A stretch of 64,000 bases of DNA from Cyanobacteria bacterium M_surface_10_m1_298 (lineage in GTDB: Bacteria > Cyanobacteriota > Cyanobacteriia > PCC-6307 > Cyanobiaceae): positions 1-64,000 of the forward strand of contig VGPT01000001.1 of NCBI GenBank assembly GCA_016882485.1, written 5' to 3'. Shown piece by piece: positions 26,526 through 34,773 of this stretch (its first letter is position 1; each line of letters opens with the position of its first letter). Position numbers and translations under genes: made by a program. The notes below the pieces were generated by a model. That model was given only the letters and a program-made list of their open reading frames with translations, had not been told where the DNA came from and searched no databases.

Positions 26526-26728
26526 CGCCTTAGCAGGGCTGGGGTCAGCAGCAACACCGCGACCGCCAGCGGGTGATGCAAAGGAATCATTGAGAGGCTG
26601 GTCCAGGTGAAGTGATCTGCCAGCAGTTGCAGCTCTGCGCGCAGATCCCAGAGGGCCAGGACCGCAAGCAACAGGGGCACCCCACGATCCGCAACGGCGG
26701 TGGCGCCCGTGCGGATCGGAAATCTCAT
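26522..26728 (-). CDS. small membrane protein downstream of secF
   Basis: A 68-residue protein with two likely membrane segments (GVPLLLAVLALWDLRAELQL and HPLAVAVLLLTPALL). Its ATG overlaps the secF stop (ATGA), so it is probably translated with SecF. No domain recognised. Position suggests an accessory to the Sec machinery, but this is inference from context only. Confidence 0.6.
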   Translation of the reverse strand: MRFPIRTGATAVADRGVPLLLAVLALWDLRAELQLLADHFTWTSLSMIPLHHPLAVAVLLLTPALLRR

Positions 26729-27693
26729 CGACGTGCCAACAGGGGCAACAAGGTTGGAGCAATGCCGATGCTCGACCAGCTGCCCACGGCAATACCCACG
26801 GTGAGGGCCACGGCGAACCAGAACAGGCTGCCGCCGCCAAACAGCAATAGGGCAAGCAACGGCAGCAGGGTGGTGAGGGAGGTGTAGAGGGAGCGGGTGA
26901 GGGTGGCATCCACGGCCACATCCACCTGATCGCTGAGGCTCATCCCCTGTAACGCGCGTTTTTGCTCACGAATCCGATCGAAGATCACCACGGTGTCATT
27001 CACCGAGTAACCGGCCACGGTGATCAGAGCAACAGCGAAGAGAGAATCCACCTCGATACCGCGCAGCAGCCCCAGCCAGGCGAACACCCCACAGGTGATC
27101 AGCACGTCGTGGGCCAGGCAGAGCAGTGCTAGGCCAGCGTAGATGCCGTCGTAGCGAAAGCTGATGTAGACAGCGATCGCCGCAAAACTCACCAGCAGTG
27201 ACACCAAGCTGCCCTTGAGCAGCTGGCTGCCGAGGGTGGGGCCGATGGTGTTGACCGAAAGCTGCTGGGGGTTGACCTTGCCGATCAGCGGTTCAAGCCC
27301 CTCGAGGAGGACCTGGGTCTGCTCAGGCTCCAGATCAGGCAGGCGCAGATCCACCGAGCGGCCGCGATCCAACACCTGGACCCCCGCATTGCCGAGGCGT
27401 GGGGCAGCCTGGCCATCACTCTCCGGCAAGGTCAGGGCGTCTAACTGCTTCTGAACCGCCTCTGCATTGAGCGCGCTGCAGGATTCTGGGGCGCAACTGC
27501 GCTCAATCTGGATCTGGGTTCCGCCGGTGAAGTCGAGACCGGGGCGCAGGGGAGCTGCGATCTGGGGATTGCTCCAGCAGAGGGCCATGCCCACAACGCT
27601 GAGCAACACCGCCAACCCGGAAATCAGCCAGCCCTGGCGGCGAATCCGGCTGATGCGGAAGCCCAGCCTCAGATCGGAAGTGGAAACAGACAT
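26725..27693 (-). CDS. secF: protein translocase subunit SecF
   Basis: SecF works with SecD and SecYEG, using the proton gradient to pull exported proteins through. The 322-residue protein has the first helix (ISGLAVLLSVVGMAL), the motif LRPGLDFTGGTQIQIE, a periplasmic P1-like domain, and the C-terminal five helices with YSVNDTVVIFDRIRE. It starts directly after secD without a gap. It serves both plasma and thylakoid membranes in cyanobacteria. Confidence 0.96.
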   Translation of the reverse strand: MSVSTSDLRLGFRISRIRRQGWLISGLAVLLSVVGMALCWSNPQIAAPLRPGLDFTGGTQIQIERSCAPESCSALNAEAVQKQLDALTLPESDGQAAPRLGNAGVQVLDRGRSVDLRLPDLEPEQTQVLLEGLEPLIGKVNPQQLSVNTIGPTLGSQLLKGSLVSLLVSFAAIAVYISFRYDGIYAGLALLCLAHDVLITCGVFAWLGLLRGIEVDSLFAVALITVAGYSVNDTVVIFDRIREQKRALQGMSLSDQVDVAVDATLTRSLYTSLTTLLPLLALLLFGGGSLFWFAVALTVGIAVGSWSSIGIAPTLLPLLARR

Positions 27694-29175
27694 TCAGGCA
27701 GCACCCCCAGGCAGTTGTGAGGCGGGCAGGAAGTAAGTGGGGCGCCGCAGGCCGGAGTAGCCCATCAACAGGCGCAGCAGGCTTCGGGTGCAGGTGAGAG
27801 CCGTGAACAGGCTCAACAGCAGACCGAGACCGAGGGTGACCGCGAATCCCTTGATCAGGCCCGTTCCCAAGGCGAACAGGGCGGCGCAGCTGATCAGGCC
27901 GGTGACATGGCCATCAAGGATGGAGGAGAAGGCCAGGGAGAAGCCCGAGTCAATCGAGCGGATCAGGGTATTGCCACCCCTGAGCTCCTCCTTGACGCGC
28001 TCAAAGATCAGCACGTTGGCATCGACGGCGATGCCGATCGAAAGAATGAAACCAGCAATGCCAGGCAGGGTCAGGGTGACCGGGATCAGGGCATAAAGCG
28101 CCAGGTTGAACAGGGAATAGAGGGCCAAAGCCACCACGGCCACCGCACCGGGAAGGCGGTAGACCACCACCATGAACACCGCCACCAGTGCAAGACCGAA
28201 CAGGGCGGCCTGAAGGCTGCGCTGCACGTTCTCGGTACCCAGCGTGGCGCCGATGGTGCGCTGCTCAATCACTTGAACCGGCAGAGGCAGGGAGCCACCA
28301 CGCAGTTGCACCTCCAGATCGCGGGCTTCTTCCGCCGTGAAATTGCCCGTGATGCTGGCGGCGCCACCACTAATCCCCGCGGGCTTGAACTCGGGGCCCA
28401 CGCTGGCTTCGCTGATGGAGCGTCCATCCAGCACGATCCCCAACAGCTGAGGGGTGCCGGCAATGCTCTTGGTCAAGGCGGCGAACTTGCGGCCGCCCTC
28501 AGTACTGAAGCTCAGGGTGACATCCCAGGCGTTGCCGGTGTCCTGTTGGCGCCGACCCGCCCCGGTGAGGTCCTTACCGGTGAGCTCAGCAGGTTCGTAG
28601 AGGGCGACGATCCTGGTGTTGACCTCGGCGAGCAGCGCCTCCAGTTGCTCGCTCTCACTGCTGCCGACCGGCACGGTGACACCGAGCTCCCGCAGCAGCT
28701 GGGCCAGTTCCTCGGCCTTCAACGAGGGCTCACCGGCCTTCTCGGTTCCAACCGCCTTCTGCCGATCGAGCACATCCTTGGCCTGCCGCTTGAGCTTCAA
28801 CAGCCCAGACATCTCACGCTCGGTGCCCGGCTTCTGGCCACGGAACTCCAGCAGCGCAGTGGTGCCGAGCACCTTGGCGGCGCGACTTGGATCCTGCTCA
28901 CCCGGTAACTGGAGCAGCAACTGGTCGTCGCCGATGGTCTGCAGGGTGGACTCACTCACCCCGAGACCATTGATGCGGCGATCGAGCACATCCTTAACGG
29001 CTTCCAGCTGTTCGCTCTGAACCCGTTTGATCGCACCGACCGGCATCACCTGCAGGGTGAGCTGGCTACCGCCGCGCAGATCAAGACCGAGCTGCAGCGG
29101 GAAGCTGGCCAGCACCGCAGCGGCGGCGAAGGCCAGGGCCAGAATCAGGGCAAGCCACCCTTGTTGACGCGCCAT
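27694..29175 (-). CDS. secD: protein translocase subunit SecD
   Basis: SecD partner of SecF, 493 residues. It shows the N-terminal helix, LGLDLRGGSQLTLQV, the long P1 domain (~40-300) and the RND-like six-helix C-terminus with GIAVDANVLIFERVKEELR. Its ATG overlaps the pdhB stop by one base (TGATG), placing secDF in the pdhB transcription unit. The length is normal for cyanobacteria, shorter than E. coli SecD (615). Confidence 0.96.
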   Translation of the reverse strand: MARQQGWLALILALAFAAAAVLASFPLQLGLDLRGGSQLTLQVMPVGAIKRVQSEQLEAVKDVLDRRINGLGVSESTLQTIGDDQLLLQLPGEQDPSRAAKVLGTTALLEFRGQKPGTEREMSGLLKLKRQAKDVLDRQKAVGTEKAGEPSLKAEELAQLLRELGVTVPVGSSESEQLEALLAEVNTRIVALYEPAELTGKDLTGAGRRQQDTGNAWDVTLSFSTEGGRKFAALTKSIAGTPQLLGIVLDGRSISEASVGPEFKPAGISGGAASITGNFTAEEARDLEVQLRGGSLPLPVQVIEQRTIGATLGTENVQRSLQAALFGLALVAVFMVVVYRLPGAVAVVALALYSLFNLALYALIPVTLTLPGIAGFILSIGIAVDANVLIFERVKEELRGGNTLIRSIDSGFSLAFSSILDGHVTGLISCAALFALGTGLIKGFAVTLGLGLLLSLFTALTCTRSLLRLLMGYSGLRRPTYFLPASQLPGGAA

Positions 29176-30158
29176 CAGACCTGGCCAGCCTTGAGAGCCT
29201 TGGCGGCCTCAACGATTTGATGGGGCTGAATGATCGTCAGGTTCTCGAGGGTGCCGTTGTAGGGCGTCGGAATGTCCTGGGAGGACAGACGCACCGGACG
29301 GCAGTCGAGATCGTCGAAACACTGCTCGGTGATCAGGGCGATCAGCTCGGCGCCGATGCCTCCGGTCTTCATGCACTCCTCCACCACCAGCACCTTGTGG
29401 GTCTTGCGGATGGAACGGGAGATCGTCTCCATATCGAAGGGCTTGAGGCTGATCAGATCGATCAACTCCACGCTCACGCCGTCTTTTTCCAGCTGCTCCA
29501 CCGCCTTGAGGCAGTGGTGGCGCATGCGCGAATAGGTCAGGATCGTGACATCGCTGCCCTCCTGCACCAGATCCGCCTGATCGAGGGCACAGGTGTAGTC
29601 GCCGCTGGGGATCTCCTCGCTGAGGTTGTAGAGCAGTACATGCTCGAAGAAGAGCACCGGGTTGTTGTCACGGATGGCGGCCTTCATCAGGCCCTTGGCA
29701 TTGGTGGGGGTGCTGACCGCCACGATCTTGATGCCGGGCACGGCGTGGAAGTAGGCCTCGAGGCGCTGGCTGTGCTCGGCGCCGAGCTGACGGCCCACAC
29801 CGCCGGGACCGCGCACCACAGCAGGGATGGTGAAGTTGCCGCCACTGGTGTAACGGAGCATCCCCATGTTGTTGGAGATCTGGTTGAAGGCCAGGAGCAG
29901 GAAGCCCATGTTCATGCCCTCGACGATCGGCCTCAGACCGGTCATCGCGGCGCCCACGGCCATGCCGGTGAAGGCGTTTTCGGCAATCGGGGTATCCAGC
30001 ACCCGCAGCTCGCCGTACTTGTCGTAGAGGTCCTTGGTGACTTTGTAGGAACCGCCGTACTGGCCAACGTCCTCACCCATCACACAGACATGGGGGTCGC
30101 GAGCCATCTCTTCGTCGATGGCCTCTCGCAGGGCGTTGAAGAGAAGGGTCTCTGCCAC
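29175..30158 (-). CDS. pdhB: pyruvate dehydrogenase E1 component beta subunit
   Basis: PdhB with PdhA forms E1 of the pyruvate dehydrogenase complex, decarboxylating pyruvate with thiamine diphosphate to feed acetyl-CoA. The 327-residue sequence has the start [36 protein letters not shown], the [20 protein letters not shown] segment carrying the ThDP-activating Glu, and the C-terminal [12 protein letters not shown]. It is followed by secD with overlapping stop/start, a picocyanobacterial arrangement I regard as familiar. pdhA is not in the window. Confidence 0.97.
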   Translation of the reverse strand: MAETLLFNALREAIDEEMARDPHVCVMGEDVGQYGGSYKVTKDLYDKYGELRVLDTPIAENAFTGMAVGAAMTGLRPIVEGMNMGFLLLAFNQISNNMGMLRYTSGGNFTIPAVVRGPGGVGRQLGAEHSQRLEAYFHAVPGIKIVAVSTPTNAKGLMKAAIRDNNPVLFFEHVLLYNLSEEIPSGDYTCALDQADLVQEGSDVTILTYSRMRHHCLKAVEQLEKDGVSVELIDLISLKPFDMETISRSIRKTHKVLVVEECMKTGGIGAELIALITEQCFDDLDCRPVRLSSQDIPTPYNGTLENLTIIQPHQIVEAAKALKAGQV

Positions 30159-30205
30159 GGTTGAAAAGCGGTTCCGGCACTGGACCGGGGTGGGGCCAAC
30201 TTATC

Positions 30206-30301
30206 TCAGCCGCCCGCAGCAAAGGTCGCCAACAACAGCACCGACAACAGCATTCCTGGCGAAAGCAGCAGCACCAGCAGCTGCAGGTCGTGGCCCGTCA
30301 T
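30206..30301 (-). CDS. candidate 31-residue single-helix membrane protein
   Basis: An ATG at 30301 opens 31 codons ending in TGA at 30206. The product starts MTGHDLQLLVLLLSPGMLLS and is almost entirely a hydrophobic helix with a short polar start. Size and look resemble the very small subunits of photosynthetic or respiratory complexes, but I do not recognise it as any known one. Codon third positions are mostly G/C, as in real genes here. No Shine-Dalgarno is evident. It fills the gap between the DUF3082 gene and pdhB on the same strand. Confidence 0.45.
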   Translation of the reverse strand: MTGHDLQLLVLLLSPGMLLSVLLLATFAAGG

Positions 30302-30329
30302 GGCAGAGAAGTCAGCCCGTATGCGCACG

Positions 30330-30686
30330 CTAGGGGGTTTCTTCGGCCTGGTTCCAACCCGGTAAGAGGCTGCGGATAAATGTCAGAAACAGACCCAAGC
30401 CCACGAAGGCGAAGGTGAACGTGGCCAAAAAGCTCATGCCCACGATCAGGGTCTTCATGAACACGGCAATGCTCTGGGCGAAGCGGGCGTCGTAGTGGGG
30501 CGGGTGCTCGGCGTAGTAGCCGACCACACGGCTGGAGAGCTGCAGCGCCAGCCAGCCCATCCCAAAGCTGGTGAGCGAACCGCTCAAAAAGCTCAACGGC
30601 CCCTTGCGCTGCCGCACCGGTTGCCCTGTCGCCTGCTCGGTTGTTGGAGATGGGCTGGAGTTCGGCTGCGAACTGGTTTCGCTCAC
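30330..30686 (-). CDS. DUF3082 family membrane protein
   Basis: A 118-residue protein starting at GTG 30686 (VSETSSQPNSS). A polar Ser/Pro/Gln N-terminus leads to LSFLSGSLTSFGMGWLALQL and a second helical pair (FMKTLIVGMSFLATFTFAFVG), the layout of cyanobacterial/plastid DUF3082. Two to three membrane helices are likely. It begins 20 nt after ispE, within the rsmA-ispE-pdhB-secDF run. Function unknown. The start is uncertain because the frame is open into ispE. Confidence 0.75.
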   Translation of the reverse strand: MSETSSQPNSSPSPTTEQATGQPVRQRKGPLSFLSGSLTSFGMGWLALQLSSRVVGYYAEHPPHYDARFAQSIAVFMKTLIVGMSFLATFTFAFVGLGLFLTFIRSLLPGWNQAEETP

Positions 30687-30705
30687 GGCGCGCTGCTGAG
30701 GGCGT

Positions 30706-31638
30706 TCAGACCAGGGTCGCACCGGAACCGGTGCAGCGGCAGACCCAGGCCTCAAAGCCAGCCTGCTGCAGCGATGAGGCCAGATCGGCGCGGGCCTGCT
30801 CCGCCAGGCTGCGATCGGGGAAGAGGGCAAACAGGCTCGGGCCCGATCCGCTCATCGCGACGGCCACGGCTCCCTGCGCCCGGCGCAGCAGCTCCAAACC
30901 GGCCCGCACGCTCTCCACCTCCGGCTCGACCACCTGCTGCAGGTCATTGCGGATGGCGGGAAGGCTGAGCTCGCCGCGCAGAGCCGCCAGCAACGGCCCC
31001 TGCCGCAGCAGCTGCCGGCGCTGTTCGAAGTCGCTCTCCTGCTCGAGGTAGAAGTCGCCCCGCTGCTCGCGGCAGCGCCCGTAGGCCCAAGGGGTCGACA
31101 CGCTGGCCTCGGGGTGCTTGATCAGCAGCACGGCCAAAGCCGGTGGCTGCTCGAGGGGCATCGGCTCCAGCTGCTCGCCCCGGCCAAAGCAAAGCTGGGT
31201 GCCTCCATCGATGCAGAAGGGCATATCGGAACCGAGCTCCGCCGCCATCGCCAACAGCTGATCACGGCTGAAGCCGCAACCCCACAGGGCATTAAGGCCC
31301 ACCAGAGCCGCTGCTCCATTGCTGGAGCCGCCCGCCAGCCCCGCACCGATGGGGATGCGCTTGCTGAGCTCCATCGCCACCCCCAGCTCCGGCAGGCCCA
31401 CCCGGGCCTTGAGGAGTTCCGCCGCCTTCACGATCAGGTTGCCGCCGTCGGTCGGCAGATCGGAGCGATCGCAGCGCAGGCTCACCGCTCCATCAGCCGT
31501 GGGCCTGAGGCGCAGCGTGTCCACCAGATCGAGGGTCTGCATGACCATCGCCAGCTCGTGGAAGCCATCGGAACGCAGGCCGAGCACCTCCAGGTGCAGG
31601 TTGATCTTGGCGGGGGCGCTGACCAGCAGCTCAGCCAT
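30706..31638 (-). CDS. ispE: 4-diphosphocytidyl-2-C-methyl-D-erythritol kinase
   Basis: IspE phosphorylates CDP-methylerythritol in the MEP pathway that supplies carotenoids, phytol and quinone tails. The 310-residue GHMP kinase has [20 protein letters not shown] at the start, the ATP-binding [17 protein letters not shown] and the C-terminal [15 protein letters not shown] 31638 is the family start; the frame is open 39 codons upstream. It lies 14 nt after rsmA. The prenyl synthase at 61155-62126 uses products of the same pathway. Confidence 0.96.
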   Translation of the reverse strand: MAELLVSAPAKINLHLEVLGLRSDGFHELAMVMQTLDLVDTLRLRPTADGAVSLRCDRSDLPTDGGNLIVKAAELLKARVGLPELGVAMELSKRIPIGAGLAGGSSNGAAALVGLNALWGCGFSRDQLLAMAAELGSDMPFCIDGGTQLCFGRGEQLEPMPLEQPPALAVLLIKHPEASVSTPWAYGRCREQRGDFYLEQESDFEQRRQLLRQGPLLAALRGELSLPAIRNDLQQVVEPEVESVRAGLELLRRAQGAVAVAMSGSGPSLFALFPDRSLAEQARADLASSLQQAGFEAWVCRCTGSGATLV

Positions 31639-31652
31639 GGGGGAGGAATTGC

Positions 31653-32465
31653 TCAAGCGTTGAGCTGATTCAAGCCCGCCGCCAAACGCACCCAATGGGC
31701 AGGCGAGACCTCCTGCGGTCTTTGCTGCAGGGCGACCTCCGCCGCCTCGACCCAAGCCTGAAGAGCCTCTGCTGGCAACAGACCTGAGAGGGTGTTGCGC
31801 AGCATCTTGCGGCGGGCCGCAAAACAGCGGCGCAGCAGCATCTCCACCGTTCTGGCCAGGGCCGGATCCAGTCGCTGATCGGCGGGCAGGGGATCGAGGG
31901 CCACCACTTCACTCATCACCTTCGGGGGCGGCTGAAAGCAGCGGGGCGGCACCGGGCACACCGTGCTGCAGCGGGCCAACAGCTGCATCCGCACACTCAA
32001 CGCGGAAAAGGCGCTGCTGCCGGGACGGGCGCGAATGCGCTCCCCCACCTCCTGCTGCACCAGCAACACCAGGCGCCGATAGGGCCGCTCCACCGGCCGA
32101 TCCAAGCGACCCACCAGGCGCTCCAGCAGTGGCCCTGTGATGTTGTACGGGATGTTCGCCACCACCGTGCTCGCCCCCGGCAACTCCACCGCCAGCACAT
32201 CCCCCTCTGTGAGCTCAAAGCGCGAATCGGCGCCAAAGCGCTCCCGCAAACCCACCACCAGATCCCGATCCAGCTCCACCGCCCTCACCGCCGCCGCCGG
32301 GGAAGCCAACAACTGTTCAGTGAGGGCTCCACGCCCCGGCCCCACCTCCAGAACCGTGTCGTTGGCGTTGAGCTCCGCCGCCTCCAGGATCTGCCGCAAG
32401 ACAGACTGATCCGTGAGCCAGTGCTGGCCAAAGCGTTTACGAGCGCGATGGGCCGCGAAGGACAT
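31653..32465 (-). CDS. rsmA: 16S rRNA (adenine1518-N6/adenine1519-N6)-dimethyltransferase
   Basis: RsmA (KsgA) dimethylates two adenines in helix 45 of 16S rRNA late in 30S assembly. The 270-residue protein has [19 protein letters not shown] motif [17 protein letters not shown] and the catalytic [11 protein letters not shown], and ends with a helical domain. ATG 32465 (MSFAAHRA) is chosen over an earlier one nine codons up. It is followed closely by ispE, a pairing also seen in other bacteria. Confidence 0.96.
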   Translation of the reverse strand: MSFAAHRARKRFGQHWLTDQSVLRQILEAAELNANDTVLEVGPGRGALTEQLLASPAAAVRAVELDRDLVVGLRERFGADSRFELTEGDVLAVELPGASTVVANIPYNITGPLLERLVGRLDRPVERPYRRLVLLVQQEVGERIRARPGSSAFSALSVRMQLLARCSTVCPVPPRCFQPPPKVMSEVVALDPLPADQRLDPALARTVEMLLRRCFAARRKMLRNTLSGLLPAEALQAWVEAAEVALQQRPQEVSPAHWVRLAAGLNQLNA

Positions 32466-32546
32466 GAACCATGCAGGAGGGCCACCTCCCACATTGCTCC
32501 TTCAGCACGAGTCTGCTGAAAACCAGCGCCCCTATCACCAGGCCGC

Positions 32547-32909
32547 TTAAACCCAAGGGATCCAACGCACCGGAGCACGGCTCGGCGGTAAGGGCACCAG
32601 GGCGCAGACCCATTCCCAGCGGCAGTGCCCGTAAGCCGGATGCTCACTGATCCAGAGATCAAGACTGTGGGCCAGACGCTGGCGCTTGGCGCCCCGCAAA
32701 GCGGCCGCCCCCCAGCCATCGGGTCCGCGGCGGCGGCGACCCTTGACCTCCACCAGCAGCAAACGCTGGGGCTTGTGGAGAAGCAAATCAATCTCACCCC
32801 AACGGCAAGCCCAGCGCTGTTCCAGCACTTGCCAACCGGCCTGGAGCAACAGGCGCAGGGCCCGTTGTTCAGCCCACTGCCCCGCGCGCTGCTGAGGGGT
32901 TCGTCGCAT
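32547..32909 (-). CDS. UPF0102 (YraN) family nuclease-fold protein
   Basis: A 120-residue protein with the YraN pattern QWAEQRALRLLLQAGWQVLE, RWGEIDLLL and LLLVEVKGR. The GEIDL...VEVK motif is the acidic/lysine core of restriction-endonuclease-like folds, but nuclease activity in this family is unproven. ATG 32909 is the likely start, five codons inside the longest frame. It lies between a zinc-finger gene and rsmA on the same strand. Confidence 0.87.
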   Translation of the reverse strand: MRRTPQQRAGQWAEQRALRLLLQAGWQVLEQRWACRWGEIDLLLHKPQRLLLVEVKGRRRRGPDGWGAAALRGAKRQRLAHSLDLWISEHPAYGHCRWEWVCALVPLPPSRAPVRWIPWV

Positions 32910-32952
32910 GGCCGCAGGCCTCAATCCACCCCTTGAGGATTCCCGGCGGGGC

Positions 32953-33180
32953 TCAGCCTGGAAGTTGCCCGCGCAGGGCCCTGAGGCAGTACTTGCAGCC
33001 TCCGGTCGTGACCAGGTGGCGTTCTGGGGTGATCGAGATCAGGCGCACCGGATGTTCTTTGCAGCGGATCTTGATCGGCGTCTTGAAACTCTTGTAGAGG
33101 ATCTCGCTGTAGTCGTAGCGCTCACCAAAGCGAGCCCGGGCACGGGCCAGAAAAGTCTCGCGATCGATCGGATTCGCCAT
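32953..33180 (-). CDS. small treble-clef-type zinc-binding protein
   Basis: A 75-residue protein (MANPIDRETFLARARARFGE) with a YDYSEILYKSFKTPIKIRC segment, CxxH at residues 40-43, HL at 55-56 and CxxC at 62-65. This order matches a zinc-finger domain usually attached to homing endonucleases and phage or restriction-linked proteins (..YDYS..Y.....I.C..H......HL....GC..C). Here it stands alone. ATG 33180 fits the domain start. The neighbouring gene encodes another nuclease-fold protein (UPF0102), so a DNA role is plausible but unproven. Confidence 0.75.
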   Translation of the reverse strand: MANPIDRETFLARARARFGERYDYSEILYKSFKTPIKIRCKEHPVRLISITPERHLVTTGGCKYCLRALRGQLPG

Positions 33181-33317
33181 GACGCATGGTCGCGTTCGAC
33201 GCTGGACAACGGAGGCACGAGCTCCGCGAGGGTAAAAGACCACCCTTCTCCAGGCGGTAGCAAGGCATGCCAAGAGCAGATGCTGCCTAGGGTTACCTCA
33301 CCCCCTACGCCGCAACG

Positions 33318-33830
33318 ATGCGCCGCTCGATCTCACCCCTGGTGCGCTCCTTGAGCCGAGCCCTGTGCAGCGTGCTCGCCCTCCTGGCCCTCACGCTGCT
33401 GCTGCCGCTGCAGCCGGCCCAGGCGGCTATGGACTACGCCAAACAGGTGCTGATCGGCCATGACTTCGCTGGTGTCGACCTGCGGGGGGCCACCTTCAAT
33501 CTCACCAACCTGCGGGAAGCCGATTTCCATGGTTCTGACCTACGGGGGGCCAGCCTGTTCGGCGCCAAGCTGCAGGACGCGGATCTCTCCGGGGCCGACC
33601 TCACCGACGCCACCCTCGACTCAGCGGTGCTCGACGGCACCGACCTGCGCAATGCGGTGCTGGAGAACGCCTTCGCCTTCAACACCCGCTTCAACAATGT
33701 GCTGATTGACGGGGCTGATTTCACCAACGTGCCCTTCCGCGGTGATGTGCTCAAGGCGCTCTGCGCCAGCGCCAGTGGCACCAATCCGGTGACCGGTCGC
33801 AGCACCAAGGACACGCTGGAGTGCAGCTGA
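33318..33830 (+). CDS. exported pentapeptide-repeat protein (probably lumenal)
   Basis: A 170-residue protein with a signal peptide (basic MRRSISPLVRSLSR, a leucine-rich core, cleavage near AQA|AMDY at ~36). About 18 consecutive A(D/N)LXX-type pentapeptides (DLRGATF, DADLSGADL and so on) span residues ~48-140, predicting a right-handed quadrilateral beta helix. A short Cys-containing tail (LCASASG, ending LECS) may form a disulfide. Such proteins occur in the thylakoid lumen of cyanobacteria; the role is unknown. Thirteen nt separate it from the next gene. Confidence 0.88.
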   Translation: MRRSISPLVRSLSRALCSVLALLALTLLLPLQPAQAAMDYAKQVLIGHDFAGVDLRGATFNLTNLREADFHGSDLRGASLFGAKLQDADLSGADLTDATLDSAVLDGTDLRNAVLENAFAFNTRFNNVLIDGADFTNVPFRGDVLKALCASASGTNPVTGRSTKDTLECS

Positions 33831-33843
33831 GGAGAACGCCACG

Positions 33844-34284
33844 ATGAGCTTTGACGCCCGCAGCCTCGAGCGACTGCAGCAGCTGGGCCGCACCCTGCCC
33901 AAACCGCTGCCCAAACCCGAAACCCAAACGGATCCAGAGGGCCATCGAGGTGGAGCCAAACGCCACCGCGTTGAAACCGAAACGGACCCTCAGGCGCTGT
34001 TCGGCGAACTGATCAAGGCGAGTGAAGACGGCACGATCCCGCCTCACCTGCTGGATCGGCTACGCCAGGCCGAACGGGATCAGGAACGCAAGCGACAGAG
34101 CGCCCAACGCCAAGACCTGGAGACCCTGCAAACACAGGTCAATGCAGGGGCAGGCAGCAGCCCTGCACGTGCACGCCAGGAGGTGTTGCGACCGAATCAA
34201 CAGCGCCGCAAACCGAGCAACGACGAAGAGCAGGAGCTGTACGTGGCCTTTCAACAACTGCTGCTGGAAGGCGACGACGACTGA
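33844..34284 (+). CDS. hydrophilic conserved hypothetical protein
   Basis: A 146-residue, highly charged, Gln/Arg/Glu-rich protein without membrane segments. It starts MSFDARSLERLQQLGRTLPK, has a Pro/Lys-rich stretch (~18-32) and a helical central part (LLDRLRQAERDQERKRQ). It ends in an acidic tail. A GAGGAG ribosome site lies ~9 nt before ATG 33844. The N-terminal LERLQQLGRTLPKPLPKP pattern is typical of picocyanobacterial unknowns. It may be co-transcribed with the pentapeptide gene. umuD follows but has its own LexA-box promoter. Confidence 0.7.
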   Translation: MSFDARSLERLQQLGRTLPKPLPKPETQTDPEGHRGGAKRHRVETETDPQALFGELIKASEDGTIPPHLLDRLRQAERDQERKRQSAQRQDLETLQTQVNAGAGSSPARARQEVLRPNQQRRKPSNDEEQELYVAFQQLLLEGDDD

Positions 34285-34298
34285 ACACAGGCAGGCTT

Positions 34299-34312
34299 AG
34301 TACAGATCTACT
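34299..34312 (+). promoter_or_regulatory. LexA (SOS) box upstream of umuD
   Basis: AGTACAGATCTACT fits the cyanobacterial LexA consensus RGTACNNNDGTWCB in 13 of 14 positions (C instead of G at position 10). It ends 11 nt before the umuD ATG, overlapping any likely -10 region, which suits a repressor that blocks transcription until DNA damage. The gene it controls being umuDC supports the reading. Confidence 0.75.
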
Positions 34313-34323
34313 ACTCTGGTGGC

Positions 34324-34773
34324 ATGAACTGGCCGGCCGAGTCACGCCCTTGTCCCCTGCGCGCCCCGCGCCTCCCGCTGCCACTGCCCCTCGCCAGTGA
34401 CACGGTGGCCGCTGGCTTTCCCAGTCCGGCTGACGACTACATCGATGTGGGGATCGACCTCAATGAGGTTCTGATTCGCCACCCCAGCAGCACCTTCTTT
34501 CTTCGGGTCAGCGGAGACTCGATGACCGGAGCCGGCATTCACCACGGTGATCTGCTGGTGGTGGACCGCAGCCTCGAAGCCCGGCCCGGCCAGATCGTGG
34601 TGGCCGTGCTCGACGGCGCCTTCACCCTGAAACAACTGGTCCGCCATCAGGGCCGGCTGCGGCTGGAGGCTGCCAACAGCGCCTATCCAGCCTTAGAGCT
34701 GCATCAATGCGGTGATGTGCAGATCTGGGGTGTCGCCATTCATGTGATCCACCCGCTCGGGCGCCATGGCTGA
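34324..34773 (+). CDS. umuD: UmuD-type self-cleaving S24 peptidase (Pol V subunit)
   Basis: After RecA-stimulated self-cleavage, UmuD' joins UmuC to form translesion polymerase V. The 149-residue protein has a probable cleavage site Ala30-Gly31 (TVAAGFPSP) and the Ser/Lys dyad at Ser66 (SGDSMTGAGIHHGD) and Lys103 (AFTLKQL). The 37-residue spacing is the same as E. coli Ser60/Lys97. It overlaps umuC by 8 nt and sits behind a LexA box. No helix-turn-helix, so it is not LexA itself. Confidence 0.93.
   Translation: MNWPAESRPCPLRAPRLPLPLPLASDTVAAGFPSPADDYIDVGIDLNEVLIRHPSSTFFLRVSGDSMTGAGIHHGDLLVVDRSLEARPGQIVVAVLDGAFTLKQLVRHQGRLRLEAANSAYPALELHQCGDVQIWGVAIHVIHPLGRHG

Noticed and set aside
34324-34773. 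LexA repressor as the identity of this S24 protein
   Set aside because: It has no DNA-binding domain, is followed by umuC with an 8-nt overlap, and has UmuD spacing of Ser and Lys.
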